A stretch of DNA of 28,076 nucleotides from DATGYC01 sp035298385 (lineage in GTDB: Bacteria > Bacillota > Sulfobacillia > Symbiobacteriales > Symbiobacteriaceae): contig DATGYC010000268.1 of assembly GCA_035298385.1 (NCBI GenBank), forward strand, positions 1 to 28,076, given 5' to 3'. Made by a program: the position numbers and the translations under genes. The notes beneath the pieces are model-generated. The model searched no databases. It saw only the letters and a list, made by a program, of their open reading frames with translations, and had not been told where the DNA came from. This document shows positions 21,779 to 28,076 of this stretch, piece after piece (position 1 is the stretch's first letter; the number at the start of each line of letters is the position of its first letter).

Positions 21779-22524
21779 GCCCCTTCCGGCTGCAGCAGAT
21801 CGGCCAGGAGTTCGGCCTTTAGGCGCCCAAACGCAGGATCGGCGAGCGTTGCCCGCCCGCGCGGTCGCGCAAGCGGCACCGACTGCAGGCGGTACCGCCC
21901 CGTACCCCGGGCGCCCATCAGGAGCACCCGGTCTGCCAAGAGGAGCGCCTCCTCCACGTCATGGGTGATGAAGAGGACGGTCTGGCGCTCCTGCTCCCAG
22001 AGTTGCACGAGCCACTCCTGGAGCTGCAGGCGAGTCAGGGCGTCCAGGGCGCCGAACGGCTCATCCAGCAGCAGGACCGACTGCCCGGTTAGGATTGTGC
22101 GTAGGAAGGCGACGCGCTGGCGCATCCCGCCCGAGAGGGCGCCCGGATAGGCGTCGCCCCAGCCCTCCAGCCCCAACCGCTCCAGCGACTGATCCACCCG
22201 CCAGAGCGCTTCACGCCGTGGGACTCCCTGTAGTTCCAGTAGGAGAGCCCCGTTCTCCCGCACGGTCCGCCAGGGCAGGAGGGCGTCCCGCTGGGGCATC
22301 AGGGCCACATGACCCGGGCCCTCCACCGCCCTTCCCCCCACCCGAATCCGCCCGGCTTGCGGGTCCACCAGTCCAGCTAGGAGTTGCAGTAGGGTCGACT
22401 TCCCGCATCCACTCGGGCCGACGACGGCGAGGAACTCACCCGGTTCAACCGTCAGGGTCAAATCCGCCAGAATGGGCTCGGCGCCCCAGCGGAACGAGAC
22501 GTTCGCAAACTGAATCGCGGCCAC
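21766..22524 (-). CDS. thiZ: ABC transporter ATPase (thiamine pyrimidine precursor)
   Basis: 252 residues from GTG 22524, with AAGGAGG 6-7 nt upstream. It has a complete nucleotide-binding domain: Walker A GPSGCGKST (36-44), Q-loop MPQRDALLPW (Q78), signature LSGGM (130-134), Walker B VLLLDEP (150-156) and the switch histidine H188 (ITHDV). It is of the SsuB/TauB/ThiZ type that powers import with a SsuC-like permease. It is the first gene after the TPP riboswitch and intrinsic terminator, and its stop overlaps the permease start. Confidence 0.91.
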   Translation of the reverse strand: MAAIQFANVSFRWGAEPILADLTLTVEPGEFLAVVGPSGCGKSTLLQLLAGLVDPQAGRIRVGGRAVEGPGHVALMPQRDALLPWRTVRENGALLLELQGVPRREALWRVDQSLERLGLEGWGDAYPGALSGGMRQRVAFLRTILTGQSVLLLDEPFGALDALTRLQLQEWLVQLWEQERQTVLFITHDVEEALLLADRVLLMGARGTGRYRLQSVPLARPRGRATLADPAFGRLKAELLADLLQPEGAWRS

Positions 22525-22545
22525 TGAGATCCTCCTTTGCCCACT

Positions 22546-22573
22546 AAAAAAACCGCTCGAATGAGCGGTTTTT
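22546..22573 (-). terminator. Intrinsic terminator of the TPP riboswitch (attenuator)
   Basis: On the minus strand AAAAACCGCTC, loop ATTC, GAGCGGTTTTT, with a run of seven T on the 3' side: a textbook Rho-independent terminator. It lies between the TPP aptamer and the ATPase start (22 nt away), so it is the off-switch of the riboswitch rather than the end of a gene. Confidence 0.88.
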
Positions 22574-22615
22574 CTTCAGTCATGGCAAGTAAGCGCAGAC
22601 CCATATGGTCTTCGC

Positions 22616-22702
22616 TGCCACTTCCCTCCGCTGGTATGACCCAGATCAGGTTGTTGGGGTTGAGATCACTCTCTCTCAGCCGCTCGGCACCCCCAGTGGA
22701 CT
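22616..22702 (-). ncRNA. TPP riboswitch (thi box)
   Basis: The minus strand shows the conserved thi-box core in order: CCACTGGGGGTGCC, GGCTGAGAG, ACCTGATCTGGGTCATACCA, then GCGGAGGGAAGTGG. The outer CCACT/AGTGG pair closes helix P1. CUGAGA and CUGAUCUGGGUCAUACCAG hold the pyrimidine- and pyrophosphate-binding pockets. Bound thiamine pyrophosphate should favour the terminator at 22546-22573 and shut off the three transporter genes, so the operon is expressed when thiamine is scarce. It is recognised from the known consensus, and the whole 240-bp gap from 22525 is used by this control region. Confidence 0.96.
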
Positions 22703-22728
22703 TCCTATGCAGTTCGGACTCCTCACCC

Positions 22729-22757
22729 ATCGTAGAGGAGTGGATCTCGTCTGTCAA
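22729..22757 (-). promoter_or_regulatory. Sigma-A promoter of the thiamine transport operon
   Basis: On the minus strand TTGACA (22757-22752), a 17-nt spacer, and TACGAT (22734-22729): a perfect -35 and four of six at -10. Transcription would begin about 20 nt before the aptamer. The -35 box sits only 8 bp past the rarA stop, so the transporter operon is independent of rarA. Confidence 0.7.
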
Positions 22758-22764
22758 GCGTGTG

Positions 22765-24081
22765 CTACTCGCCGCGCCGCTCGCGCAAGACGCGCAAGAG
22801 CGCTTCCTCGCGGGCGCGCGGAATCCCTTCCCAGAACTGCACGTCAACGCCCTCCGGCAGGTAGCGCTGTGCCACCCAGCCCGGTCCGAAGTCGTGCGGA
22901 TACTGATAACCCTCGCCGTAGCCCAGCCGTTTCCCCGAACCGAAGCTCGAGTCCTTCAGATGGAGCGGTACCGGCGGGGACTTCTCCTTGCTGACATAGT
23001 CCATCGCCTTATTGATCGCCATATAGGCCGAGTTTGACTTCGGCGCCGCGGCCAGGTAGACCGTCGCCTCAGCGAGCGGGATTCGCCCCTCCGGCATCCC
23101 GATGAAGGCGACGGCATCCGCTGCCGCCTGGGCGATCACCAAGGCCTGCGGATCGGCCAGCCCGATATCCTCCGCCGCCGAGATGACCAGACGCCGAGCG
23201 ATGAAGCGCGGGTCCTCCCCGGCGTAGATCATCCGGGCCAGCCAGTAGACCGCCGCATCCGGGTCCGAGCCCCGGATCGACTTGATCAACGCCGAGGCGA
23301 TGTGGTAGTGCTCGTCCCCATCGTGATCGTAGACGATCGCCTTCTTGCTGAGCGCCTCCTCGGCCGCCTCCAGCGCGATCACCCGGTTGCCGGACTCGTC
23401 CGGAACGGTCGCCATCGCCGCCAGTTCCAGGGCGTTCAGGGCGGTGCGGGCGTCGCCGCCGGCCATCCGGACGAGGTGCTGCAACGCCTCCGGGGTGATC
23501 GTGGCGTGCAGGTTGCCCAAGCCCCGCCCCGGCAGAACGAGCGCCCGCTTCAGGAGTTGCTGGACGTCGGCGTCGGTCAGGGACTGCAACTCGTAGATGC
23601 GGGTTCGGCTGACCAGCGGGGCGTTGACCGCGACGAGCGGGTTCTGCGTCGTCGCCCCAATCAGGGTGATCAGCCCCTCCTCCACGTGCGGCAGGAGGGC
23701 GTCCTGCTGATCCTTGCGCCAGCGGTGAATCTCATCGACGAAGACGACCGTCCGCTGGCCCCAGGCGCCCATCCGGTTACGGGACTCATCGACGATCTTT
23801 CGGATGTCCGGGACGCCTGATGTGACAGCGTTTAGCTGCTCAAAGTGGGCGTTCGCCTTGCCAGCCATCAGGCGGGCCAGGGTCGTCTTACCGGTCCCCG
23901 GCGGTCCGAAGAGGATGCAGGAGGGGACCTGCCCCGCCTCGACCGCCCGGCGCAGGAAGCGACCGGGACCGATCAGGTGCTGCTGGCCCACGTACTCATC
24001 CAGGGTCTCGGGTCGCATCCGAGCCGCCAGGGGCGCCCCCGTCTTGAGCACCTCCTGGGCGCCCAGCGAGAAGAAGTCCAC
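22765..24081 (-). CDS. rarA: Replication-associated recombination protein A (RarA/MgsA), AAA+ ATPase
   Basis: 438 residues, normal length. ATPase core: GPPGTGKTT (Walker A, 59-67), VVFVDEIHR (Walker B, 112-120), sensor-1 region GATTQNP (142-148) and SRTRIYEL (159-166). The C-terminal MgsA domain has PDAAVYWLARMIYAGEDP, RRLVISAAEDIGLADPQAL and the end-piece YQYPHDFGPGWVAQRYLPEGV typical of RarA. RarA acts at stalled replication forks with single-strand-binding protein. Two small departures from common sequence are HRWRKDQQDA instead of HRFNKAQQD and ATTQNP instead of ATTENP. GTG 24081 has AAGGAGGGG 8 nt upstream. A 128-bp inverted-repeat element ends 21 bp before the start codon. Confidence 0.94.
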   Translation of the reverse strand: MDFFSLGAQEVLKTGAPLAARMRPETLDEYVGQQHLIGPGRFLRRAVEAGQVPSCILFGPPGTGKTTLARLMAGKANAHFEQLNAVTSGVPDIRKIVDESRNRMGAWGQRTVVFVDEIHRWRKDQQDALLPHVEEGLITLIGATTQNPLVAVNAPLVSRTRIYELQSLTDADVQQLLKRALVLPGRGLGNLHATITPEALQHLVRMAGGDARTALNALELAAMATVPDESGNRVIALEAAEEALSKKAIVYDHDGDEHYHIASALIKSIRGSDPDAAVYWLARMIYAGEDPRFIARRLVISAAEDIGLADPQALVIAQAAADAVAFIGMPEGRIPLAEATVYLAAAPKSNSAYMAINKAMDYVSKEKSPPVPLHLKDSSFGSGKRLGYGEGYQYPHDFGPGWVAQRYLPEGVDVQFWEGIPRAREEALLRVLRERRGE

Positions 24082-24102
24082 AGTTGGGCCCCTCCTTTTT
24101 AT

Positions 24103-24230
24103 AACCGCGGATTTCGCGGATTACGCGGATTAAAACCAAGGAATGGGATGGGGTTCGTTTCGATTCGGAGAGTCCCAAATTCATCATTTGTTTCTGTCCC
24201 AAATCCGCGTAATCTGCGTAATCCGCGGTT
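24103..24230. repeat. 128-bp element with 29-bp imperfect terminal inverted repeats
   Basis: The left arm (24103-24131) begins AACCGCGGATT and contains three GCGGATT-like words; the right arm (24202-24230) is its complement with two mismatches. The arms themselves are direct repeats of a 9-bp word (CGCGGATTA). The 70-bp centre is less GC-rich and has no ORF. It lies between the methyltransferase stop (24250) and the rarA Shine-Dalgarno (about 24090). The RNA could form a large cruciform-like hairpin. Similar 'GATTACGCGGATT' intergenic repeats occur in other bacteria, from memory; MITE or REP-like origin is inferred. No target-site duplication is obvious. Confidence 0.75.
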
Positions 24231-24249
24231 AATTCCATGCTCCCAACTC

Positions 24250-25416
24250 CTACACCCGCCAGCTCTCCTTCGACTCTGGCACGGGGCGCCCGTGGTACTT
24301 GCCCAGGTACTGGTAGAGATCGCACTCGATCCGGCCGTTGAAGAGCTTCCGCTTCTTATCCGCCCGCCGGCCGTAGAACTTCTCGAACTCCTTGTGGGCC
24401 GTGATCACGAAGACCGACCAGTCGTCCAGCCCCTTCGCCTTCCGGCCCAGGGTCCGGTAGAGCTCCTCCGCCTCCTCCTTCTCGCCCAACCGCTCGCCGT
24501 ACGGCGGGTTGGTGATCAGGTAGCCGTAGGAGCGCAGCGCCGTCAGATCGGCCACGTCCCGCTGCAGGATCTTGACCGACTTCGAGAGCCCCGCTGCCCG
24601 CAGGTGATGGCGGGCCAGTTCCAGGACCGCCGGGTCGACGTCCGAACCGGTGATCTCCAGCGGGGCGTCCTCATTCACCGCGTCAAAGGCCTCATCCCGG
24701 GCCTCCGTCCAGAGCCGCTCCGACATGAGACCCCAGTTCTCGCTATCGAACGAGCGATGGAGCCCCGGCGCCATGTTGTGCGCAATCAGCGCCGCCTCGA
24801 TCGGGATCGTCCCCGAGCCGCAGAACGGATCGAGCAGGGGCCGCTCCGGGTGCCAGCGCGCCAGGAGGAGCATCGCTGCTGCCAGGGTCTCCTTGATCGG
24901 CGCCTCGGCGGCCAGCTTCCGGTAGCCCCGCTTGTGCAGCGACGGCCCGGTCGTGTCCAAGGTGATCAGGGCGACGTCCTTCAGCAGGGCGACCTCGATC
25001 CGGTACTTGGCGCCCGTCTTCGGGAACCAGGAGATCGGGTAGGTCTTCTTCAGCTTCTCAACGACGGCCTTCTCCACGATCTTCTGGCAGGCCGGCACCG
25101 AGGAGAGCTGCGACAGATGCGAGCGCCCCTCGATCACGAAGTTGCCGTCCTGCGGGATCCAGTCGGCCCACGGGCAGGCGAAGACGCCCTGGAAGAGCTC
25201 CTCAAAGGTCCGGGCCTCAAACTTCGCCATCTGGATCAGGACCCGGTCCGCCGTCCGCAACCAGAGGTTCGTGCGGGCGATCGCCGCTAGGTCGCCCTGG
25301 AAGACGACCCGGCCATTCTCACCCTGTTGATCCGTGTAGCCCAGATCCTTCAACTCCCGGGCGACCAGCGCCTCGAGCCCCATCGGGGCCGCGGCGATTA
25401 ACGTCAGCTGCTCCAT
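24250..25416 (-). CDS. rlmL: 23S rRNA guanine-N2 methyltransferase (RlmL/YpsC type)
   Basis: 388 residues from ATG 25416, preceded by AGAGGGAG; the longer open frame upstream runs antiparallel through the neighbouring gene and was trimmed. A THUMP RNA-binding domain occupies about 45-155 (FEELFQGVFACPWADW, YRIEVALLKDVALITLD). The Rossmann methyltransferase domain follows, with DPFCGSGT (196-203, SAM binding), GSDVDPAVLELARHH and the catalytic NPPYGERL (303-310). This matches the single-domain Firmicutes YpsC/RlmL-N group that makes m2G in 23S rRNA (position 2445 in E. coli numbering), rather than the long RlmKL fusion. It follows the 2H phosphodiesterase gene by 22 bp, probably as one operon. 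Confidence 0.9.
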   Translation of the reverse strand: MEQLTLIAAAPMGLEALVARELKDLGYTDQQGENGRVVFQGDLAAIARTNLWLRTADRVLIQMAKFEARTFEELFQGVFACPWADWIPQDGNFVIEGRSHLSQLSSVPACQKIVEKAVVEKLKKTYPISWFPKTGAKYRIEVALLKDVALITLDTTGPSLHKRGYRKLAAEAPIKETLAAAMLLLARWHPERPLLDPFCGSGTIPIEAALIAHNMAPGLHRSFDSENWGLMSERLWTEARDEAFDAVNEDAPLEITGSDVDPAVLELARHHLRAAGLSKSVKILQRDVADLTALRSYGYLITNPPYGERLGEKEEAEELYRTLGRKAKGLDDWSVFVITAHKEFEKFYGRRADKKRKLFNGRIECDLYQYLGKYHGRPVPESKESWRV

Positions 25417-25438
25417 ACTCCCTCTTTCTGGCCGACCC

Positions 25439-25984
25439 TCAAGGGTGGCCCCCGTTCTCGCCCAAAGGCAGGTCTTGGTACCGCGACCAGCGGTGCTCGC
25501 CCTGGCCCCAGCGGTAGACCTGCAGGCTATCGACTGTGAAACTAGCGGTGGCGAATGGCTCTTGCTTGGCCTCCGCCTCCATCGCGGCGATCCGTTCATC
25601 TGTGATGCCGAAGCGCCCAGCGGCCAGGGTGATGTGGCCGTGGAACCCCTGCCGCCGCCCCTCGTCGGGCAGGATGCCGGCCAGCGCCTTGGTCACCGTC
25701 GCATGCAACCGCTCCAGCCCTTCGCCCACCGGCTGCAGGAAGAGGACGCGGGAGCGGGCGAAGCGGCCTGTCCCCTGTAGCTGGACCGGGAAGGGCGCCA
25801 CCTGCCTGGCCGCCCCGGCGGCGACATCAAGCCAGGGTTCTGGGCGCCCGTCCCACAGAAAGGGCGGCTGGATGGTGATGTGTGGCTCCACCTTGTGGTG
25901 GGGATGGCCCCAGCGGCCGCGGAACGCCTCTATCTCAGCCAGAAGGGGCGCCGGGGGCGCCACCGCCAGGAAGAAACGGATCAT
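25439..25984 (-). CDS. thpR: 2H-family RNA phosphodiesterase (ThpR/LigT, formerly '2'-5' RNA ligase')
   Basis: 181 residues, normal size for this family. The two catalytic H-x-T motifs are present: PHITIQPPF (H35-T37) and GHITLAAGRF (H117-T119). MIRFFLAVAPPAPLLAEI is the usual start. These enzymes hydrolyse RNA 2',3'-cyclic phosphodiesters or ligate 2'-5' ends in vitro; the in vivo role is little known. ATG 25984 has GAGGGA 6-7 nt upstream, and an extended -10 promoter lies at 26016-26024. It heads an operon with the rRNA methyltransferase and probably rarA, suggesting an RNA-processing set. Confidence 0.93.
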   Translation of the reverse strand: MIRFFLAVAPPAPLLAEIEAFRGRWGHPHHKVEPHITIQPPFLWDGRPEPWLDVAAGAARQVAPFPVQLQGTGRFARSRVLFLQPVGEGLERLHATVTKALAGILPDEGRRQGFHGHITLAAGRFGITDERIAAMEAEAKQEPFATASFTVDSLQVYRWGQGEHRWSRYQDLPLGENGGHP

Positions 25985-26015
25985 GCGGTTCCCTCACTTT
26001 CCCACTCAAACCTAC

Positions 26016-26024
26016 ATTATACCA
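26016..26024 (-). promoter_or_regulatory. Extended -10 promoter of the RNA phosphodiesterase operon
   Basis: The minus strand reads TGGTATAAT, a perfect -10 hexamer with the upstream TGn extension, 31 bp before ATG 25984. No -35 match at 16-18 nt, as is common for extended -10 promoters. Confidence 0.65.
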
Positions 26025-26105
26025 GAAGGATCGCCCTTCCGCCCGTGGGCGCTACGATTCCTCCTGCTCGCAGGGTTCCACCACCCGGCCTGTCTCACAC
26101 AATGA

Positions 26106-26137
26106 AGCGAGGCAGAGCCAAACAGCTCTGCCTCGCT
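26106..26137 (-). terminator. Hairpin after the threonine aldolase gene
   Basis: AGCGAGGCAGAGC, loop of six, GCTCTGCCTCGCT: a perfect 13-bp stem about 20 nt past the aldolase stop. The minus-strand tail TCATTGTG is only moderately T-rich. Confidence 0.7.
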
Positions 26138-26157
26138 CGTACCTGCTACGTTGCGCT

Positions 26158-27225
26158 TTAGCCGTAGACGACGCCGCTGGCGCCCTGATCCGGACCCGCC
26201 TTCAGGACGGCACCGATCCGCTCCAGGGTGACCGGGATCATCGCCGCCGTCACGTCCAGATGGGTTACCAGGCGGACCGACTTCGGCCCCGTGGCGTTGG
26301 CCAGCAGACCGGCCCGCCCGAGGGCGCCCACGAACTCGCCCGCATTCCAGTTCCCCTCGACCAAGTCAAAGTAGACCATGTTCGTCTCGACCGAGGCAGC
26401 GTCAACGCTAACCCCCGGTAGGGCCGCGAGGCCTTCAGCCAGGGCCCGGGCGTTCGCATGGTCCTCCGCCAGCCGCTCGATGTTGTGCTCCAGGGCGTAG
26501 AGGCCGGCAGCCGCCAGCAGGCCCGCCTGCCGCAGGCCGCCACCGAGCAGCTTCCGGTTCCGGCGCGCCTCCTGGATGAAGCGCTTCGAACCGGCGAGCA
26601 TCGAGCCGACGGGGGCGCCCAGCCCCTTGGAGAGGCAGAACATGACGGAGTCGACCGGCGCCACCAACTCGGCCACGGGGCGCCCCATCGCCACGGCGGC
26701 GTTGAAGAGCCGGGCGCCGTCCATGTGGACGGAGGCGCCCGCCGCGTGCGCCACCGCAGCGATCGCCTCGATCCGCTCCTGCGGCACTACAGCGCCACCC
26801 GCTCGGTTGTGGGTCTGCTCCACACAGACCAGAGAGGTGCGCGGGAAGTGGACGTTCTCGCTGCGAATCGCCGCCTGGACGTCGGCCGGGTCCATCATCC
26901 CTCTCTGACCCGGGATCGTCCGAACCTGGCAGCCGGAGAGGGCCGCAATTCCGCCCACCTCGTAGTAGAAGACGTGGGATTCGGCCTCCGCGATCACCTC
27001 TTCACCCCGGCGGGTGTGGGTCAGAATCGCGATCTGGTTGCCCTGGGTGCCGCTCGGGACGAAGAGGGCGGCCTCCTTGCCGAGGAGGGCGGCGGTGCGC
27101 TCCTCCAGCTCGTTGATGGTCGGGTCCTCCCCGTAGACGTCGTCGCCGACGGGCGCCCGGAAGATCGCCTCACGCATGGCTTGGCTGGGGCGGGTGACGG
27201 TATCGCTGCGCAGATCGATCAACAT
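26158..27225 (-). CDS. ltaE: Low-specificity L-threonine aldolase
   Basis: 355 residues, a PLP fold-type I enzyme that splits L-threonine or L-allo-threonine into glycine and acetaldehyde. It begins LIDLRSDTVTRPSQAMREA and has DDVYGEDPT, both diagnostic. Cofactor residues visible: SGTQGNQIA (58-66, phosphate), H84 (AESHVFYYEVGG, stacking), D169 (HMDGARLFNA) and K200 in FCLSKGLGAPVGS, the Schiff-base lysine. ATG 27225 lies 11 nt after GGAGG. It is 62 bp downstream of trxA, with a hairpin between, so it may be expressed partly by read-through. Typical codon use, no oddity. Confidence 0.95.
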   Translation of the reverse strand: MLIDLRSDTVTRPSQAMREAIFRAPVGDDVYGEDPTINELEERTAALLGKEAALFVPSGTQGNQIAILTHTRRGEEVIAEAESHVFYYEVGGIAALSGCQVRTIPGQRGMMDPADVQAAIRSENVHFPRTSLVCVEQTHNRAGGAVVPQERIEAIAAVAHAAGASVHMDGARLFNAAVAMGRPVAELVAPVDSVMFCLSKGLGAPVGSMLAGSKRFIQEARRNRKLLGGGLRQAGLLAAAGLYALEHNIERLAEDHANARALAEGLAALPGVSVDAASVETNMVYFDLVEGNWNAGEFVGALGRAGLLANATGPKSVRLVTHLDVTAAMIPVTLERIGAVLKAGPDQGASGVVYG

Positions 27226-27242
27226 CGTAGTGCTGCCTCCAG

Positions 27243-27277
27243 AAGCGAAGGCGGCCCCACTTGGAGGCCGCCCGCTT
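27243..27277 (-). terminator. Hairpin after trxA
   Basis: AAGCGGGCGGCC, a 9-nt loop, GGCCGCCTTCGCTT on the minus strand, with a small internal mismatch. It ends 17 nt before the threonine aldolase start, close to that gene's GGAGG, so it may both end trxA and influence aldolase translation. Confidence 0.6.
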
Positions 27278-27286
27278 GTGTATTAC

Positions 27287-27616
27287 TTAGCCGAGGACAC
27301 CGTTCAGGCGGGCCTGCAGGTCCTTCTTCGGCATGTAGCCAACGATCCGCTCAACCGGCTGGCCGTTCTTGAAGACGAGAAGGGTCGGGATCGACATAAC
27401 GCCGAACTGGGCGGCAACCGCCTGGTTCTCGTCAACGTTCACCTTGCCGACCTTCACCTTGCCGTCATACTCCTCCGCCAGTTCCTCCACGATCGGGGCG
27501 ATCATGCGGCAGGGGCCGCACCACGGGGCCCAGAAATCGACCAGGACCGGGGCGCCTGCGCCTACCTCCGACCCAAAATTAGCATTCGTGAGAGTCAGAA
27601 CCTTGTCGCTCGCCAT
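27287..27616 (-). CDS. trxA: Thioredoxin
   Basis: 109 residues from ATG 27616, chosen because GGAGGAG lies 8 nt upstream; an upstream in-frame start (27661) lacks one. Complete thioredoxin fold with FWAPWCGPCRMIAP (catalytic C33 and C36) and the cis-proline segment MSIPTLLVFKNG. It reduces protein disulfides with electrons from thioredoxin reductase. A sigma-A-like promoter at 27651-27679 overlaps an inverted repeat. It is followed by a hairpin and then threonine aldolase. Confidence 0.97.
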   Translation of the reverse strand: MASDKVLTLTNANFGSEVGAGAPVLVDFWAPWCGPCRMIAPIVEELAEEYDGKVKVGKVNVDENQAVAAQFGVMSIPTLLVFKNGQPVERIVGYMPKKDLQARLNGVLG

Positions 27617-27650
27617 GGGTATCTCCTCCTTGCGTTCACGCTCATTGCCT

Positions 27651-27679
27651 ATTCTACCCACTGGACTACCGATGGTCCA
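27651..27679 (-). promoter_or_regulatory. Candidate sigma-A promoter of trxA
   Basis: Minus strand TGGACC (27679-27674), 17-nt spacer, TAGAAT (27656-27651): four and five of six matches. It lies 35 bp before the trxA start codon. The -35 box is inside the inverted repeat at 27661-27680. Confidence 0.55.
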
Positions 27680-27680
27680 G
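27661..27680. promoter_or_regulatory. Inverted repeat CTGGAC-N8-GTCCAG over the trxA -35 region
   Basis: Perfect 6-8-6 dyad that includes the proposed -35 box of trxA. A regulator bound here would block RNA polymerase. Redox control is plausible for trxA, but the protein is not identified. Confidence 0.4.
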
Positions 27681-27763
27681 TTTTCATACGGGTAGGGGTA
27701 TCATTAGGACGGCTGCGGAATGGCACTCGATACGGGGGTTTCCACTTACCACGTGCCTCGAAA

Positions 27764-27785
27764 CAATGGGCCAATGGTCCCATTG
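27764..27785. repeat. Short hairpin with CAATGG/CCATTG words
   Basis: CAATGGG, 8 nt, CCCATTG form a 7-bp stem in the 281-bp gap between trxA and the last gene. The word CCAATG or its complement recurs at about 27771, 27802 and 27872. The rest of the gap holds the two divergent promoters and nothing else I can identify. Confidence 0.4.
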
Positions 27786-27813
27786 ACAGCCCCGATGATG
27801 ACCAATGTTGTTC

Positions 27814-27842
27814 TGGACAGTACGGAATTCTTCCTCTATAAT
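27814..27842 (+). promoter_or_regulatory. Strong sigma-A promoter of the last gene
   Basis: TGGACA (27814-27819), 17-nt spacer, perfect TATAAT (27837-27842). It lies 55 bp before ATG 27898 and is one of the best promoter matches in the window. Confidence 0.75.
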
Positions 27843-27897
27843 AAGTTTAGCCTGACAATGTTCTAAGTATGTCCATTGGTATGGGGACGTGCATGAA

Positions 27898-28076
27898 ATG
27901 AAGAGACGACTTCTGGGCGTAGGCACAACCCTCGCCCTCTTGCTGATCGCTCTATTCTTCGTACCCACCGTGCTTGGTTGGCGTACCGCCACAGTCGATT
28001 CCTCCACGGCAGGAACCTTCTATCCGCAGACCGTGCTTGCCTCTACATCATCCCCGGCCCCGTTGCTCTCGTGTGA
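27898..28076 (+). CDS. Exported or membrane-anchored protein of unknown function, N-terminal part
   Basis: The frame is open from ATG 27898 to the window edge (59 complete codons), so the gene is cut off here. It starts MKRRLLGVGTTLALLLIALF with a positive n-region and a hydrophobic core to about residue 26 (FFVPTVLG), a signal peptide or anchor, then a Ser/Thr/Ala-rich stretch (VDSSTAGTFYPQTVLASTS). That is not enough to name a family. GTG 27889 is an in-frame alternative; the Shine-Dalgarno is weak (GGGG at 27883, 11 nt from the ATG). A near-consensus promoter lies 55 bp upstream, which supports a real gene. Confidence 0.65.
   Translation, partial: MKRRLLGVGTTLALLLIALFFVPTVLGWRTATVDSSTAGTFYPQTVLASTSSPAPLLSC

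Noticed and set aside
24103..24230. Insertion sequence
   Set aside because: There are terminal inverted repeats but no transposase frame and no clear target-site duplication, so it is listed only as a repeat element.
23845..25290. 481-codon plus-strand open frame spanning the rarA 5' end and the methyltransferase gene
   Set aside because: It crosses two real genes and the repeat element in antisense and has no start signal or motif.
27684..28007. 107-codon minus-strand open frame in the last intergenic region
   Set aside because: It runs through two promoters and opposite the signal-peptide gene; it has no ribosome binding site or family resemblance.

Overview
The window is about 65% GC and reads as a high-GC member of the Firmicutes, probably close to Symbiobacterium. 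This rests on gene content: a bacilliredoxin, an Rrf2-iscS pair, a PASTA-bearing class B PBP of the SpoVD type, SLH and copper-amine-oxidase-type surface domains, a TasA/camelysin-like protein, YkwD-like CAP proteins, and ydaO-type and TPP riboswitches. The genus is inferred from memory of such gene sets and could not be checked. No rRNA, tRNA, transposase, CRISPR array or phage gene was seen.

Layout. 1-4100 (minus strand): the 5' part of a cysteine desulfurase, a 341-bp array of 31 eleven-base repeats, an Rrf2 regulator with a clear promoter, a PASTA-PBP and a hypothetical protein. 4200-6500: a plus-strand hypothetical gene converges on a bacilliredoxin that follows an MFS transporter; a strong hairpin covers the ribosome binding site of the MFS gene. 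6550-12250: a secreted SLH protein, two CAP-domain proteins, and between the CAP genes a first acyl-CoA synthetase. The second CAP gene sits behind a c-di-AMP (ydaO/yuaA) riboswitch. 12288-15089: a quinone-oxidoreductase-like dehydrogenase and a second, related acyl-CoA synthetase.

15266-19908: an exported protein of unknown function in operon with a TasA-like protein, a small stand-alone TIR protein on the opposite strand, and a secreted GH26-like glycosidase with a C-terminal copper-amine-oxidase-N type domain. This stretch and 6550-12250 together form a cell-surface region. 19953-22760 (minus): a complete thiamine-pyrimidine ABC transporter operon (ATPase, permease, lipoprotein) with its own promoter, TPP riboswitch and intrinsic terminator. 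22765-25984 (minus): rarA, a 128-bp inverted-repeat element, an RlmL-type RNA methyltransferase and a 2H RNA phosphodiesterase. 26158-28076: threonine aldolase and thioredoxin (minus), then the start of an exported plus-strand protein behind a near-consensus sigma-A promoter.

Most genes are recognisable families. The least explained elements are the 11-bp array between rrf2 and iscS, the inverted-repeat element before rarA, the hairpin over the MFS start, and the exported-protein/TasA-like pair. Several starts were moved from the longest open frame to the codon with the best Shine-Dalgarno sequence; each entry says so.
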